A stretch of 64,000 nucleotides of DNA, taken from positions 82,440-146,439 of the forward strand of contig JAIELX010000072.1 of the NCBI GenBank assembly GCA_019752635.1. Reading direction: 5' to 3'. The stretch is from Candidatus Obscuribacterales bacterium. Its GTDB lineage: Bacteria > Cyanobacteriota > Vampirovibrionia > Obscuribacterales > Obscuribacteraceae. Positions 63,462 to 64,000 of this stretch are shown one piece after another. How positions within the stretch are numbered: the first letter of the stretch is position 1; every line of letters starts with the position of its first letter. The notes under the pieces were generated by a model. That model searched no databases and was not told the DNA's origin. It saw only the letters and a list, made by a program, of their open reading frames with translations. The position numbers and the translations under genes are program-made.

Positions 63462-64000
63462 ATGACAGCGCAGCGTTCAACTATCACATTTGCATTGGTA
63501 CTTGCAGGAACCCTCGCAGGTGCAATGCTTCCAGGATTTGCTCGAGATTCCGAGTCATCGGTCGAAACCATTTCACGGGTAAGCCCCATACAAATGTCTC
63601 CTGCCAGAATTCATCATAAGGGGCACAATAAGGAGAACGTACCGACGGTTACTCAGTCCATCGTCGTGAAGGCCACTCCTAAGTATGTTTTTGAAGCGAT
63701 TCAGCACGCTCGCAAAGCGGAATCCACCCGAAAGCTCTTGTCCTACGACGGTTCGGACGCTACTATCGAAGAGAAGTTTCGTACTATACCGGTCGTTGGG
63801 GAAGCTACGTGCACTTACGTAGAGCATGAAATTCCAGGGCAGGGTGGTATCGAGTATCATCTCGTAAACTCGGATCGGTTTACCGTGTTTCAGGGCAAAT
63901 GGTCTTTGACTCCCGGGCGCGACGGCAAATCAACGGTTCTGGAGCTGTCGAATGCGATGGATCCTGGAATTCGGATACCGTTCTGGCAAGAAATTACAAA
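63462..64000 (+). CDS. Secreted SRPBCC (START-like) domain protein, partial at the window end
   Basis: The frame is open from ATG 63462 to the window edge, giving at least 179 residues. CGGAG lies five bases before the ATG. A signal peptide (FALVLAGTLAGAMLPGFA) ends near residue 28. The mature part has a short basic linker and then a polyketide-cyclase/START-like fold, TQSIVVKATPKYVFEAI, with the typical GKWSLTP strand later. Such domains form a cavity for lipids or aromatic molecules. A secreted member could carry or sense a lipid. The 3' end is missing. Confidence 0.78.
   Translation, partial: MTAQRSTITFALVLAGTLAGAMLPGFARDSESSVETISRVSPIQMSPARIHHKGHNKENVPTVTQSIVVKATPKYVFEAIQHARKAESTRKLLSYDGSDATIEEKFRTIPVVGEATCTYVEHEIPGQGGIEYHLVNSDRFTVFQGKWSLTPGRDGKSTVLELSNAMDPGIRIPFWQEIT

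Noticed and set aside
1..64000. tRNA, rRNA, CRISPR, insertion sequences, prophage
   Set aside because: By eye I found no T-loop or anticodon-stem patterns, no regular spacer arrays, and no transposase or integrase motifs. A covariance-model scan would be needed to exclude a small RNA.

Overview
This window looks like a chromosomal stretch of a free-living, non-photosynthetic relative of cyanobacteria, probably the Vampirovibrionia/Melainabacteria group (order Obscuribacterales). That placement is an inference. It rests on a tandem pair of Ser/Thr kinases with a TPR-like sensor half, other TPR proteins, an efflux operon with a lipoprotein adaptor, and the overall style of the glycan genes. Base composition is roughly balanced, the standard bacterial code fits, and GTG and TTG starts are common. 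I found no rRNA, tRNA, CRISPR array or insertion sequence.

Positions 1-16.5 kb hold a cell-surface glycan locus made of many short transcription units in both orientations. It contains an asparagine synthase and a DPM1-like glycosyltransferase (4-bp overlap), three methyltransferases including one FkbM type, GDP-mannose 4,6-dehydratase with GDP-L-fucose synthase, a WecE-type sugar aminotransferase, a nucleotide-sugar epimerase, and glucose-1-phosphate cytidylyltransferase. It also contains a three-gene module made of a membrane glycosyltransferase, a DprE1-like oxidase and a DprE2-like reductase. By homology that module should make a polyprenyl-phosphate pentose (arabinose-type) donor. A thiolase lies inside the locus without an obvious link.

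Positions 16.6-29.2 kb continue the theme. A GT4 glycosyltransferase and a membrane-anchored SGNH protein run leftward. Divergent from them is a tight operon of three very large multi-pass membrane proteins (two GT-C/PMT-like and one YfhO-like), with a secreted 200-aa protein between the second and third and a 52-aa membrane peptide at the end. Polyprenyl-linked sugars from the first part are plausible substrates for these enzymes.

Positions 29.3-45 kb are mainly metabolic and sensory: a xanthine dehydrogenase operon (xdhA-xdhB-xdhC), a membrane TPR protein, a CaiB/BaiF CoA-transferase, a secreted PHB-depolymerase-like esterase overlapping a UMF1-type transporter, and the two paralogous kinases.

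Positions 45-64 kb carry an acyl desaturase with a convincing intrinsic terminator, a TPR protein, a rhomboid protease, a TolC-RND-adaptor efflux operon facing a MerC-like protein, a giant HEAT-repeat protein with unusual tandem hairpins upstream, two secreted proteins of unknown function, an ATP-dependent 5-oxoprolinase (HyuA-HyuB fusion), and the start of a secreted SRPBCC-domain protein cut by the window end.

The most interesting points are the DprE1/DprE2/GT2 module with conserved catalytic-site residues, the GT-C operon it may feed, and the kinase pair whose 5' ends are nearly identical while their sensor halves have diverged.
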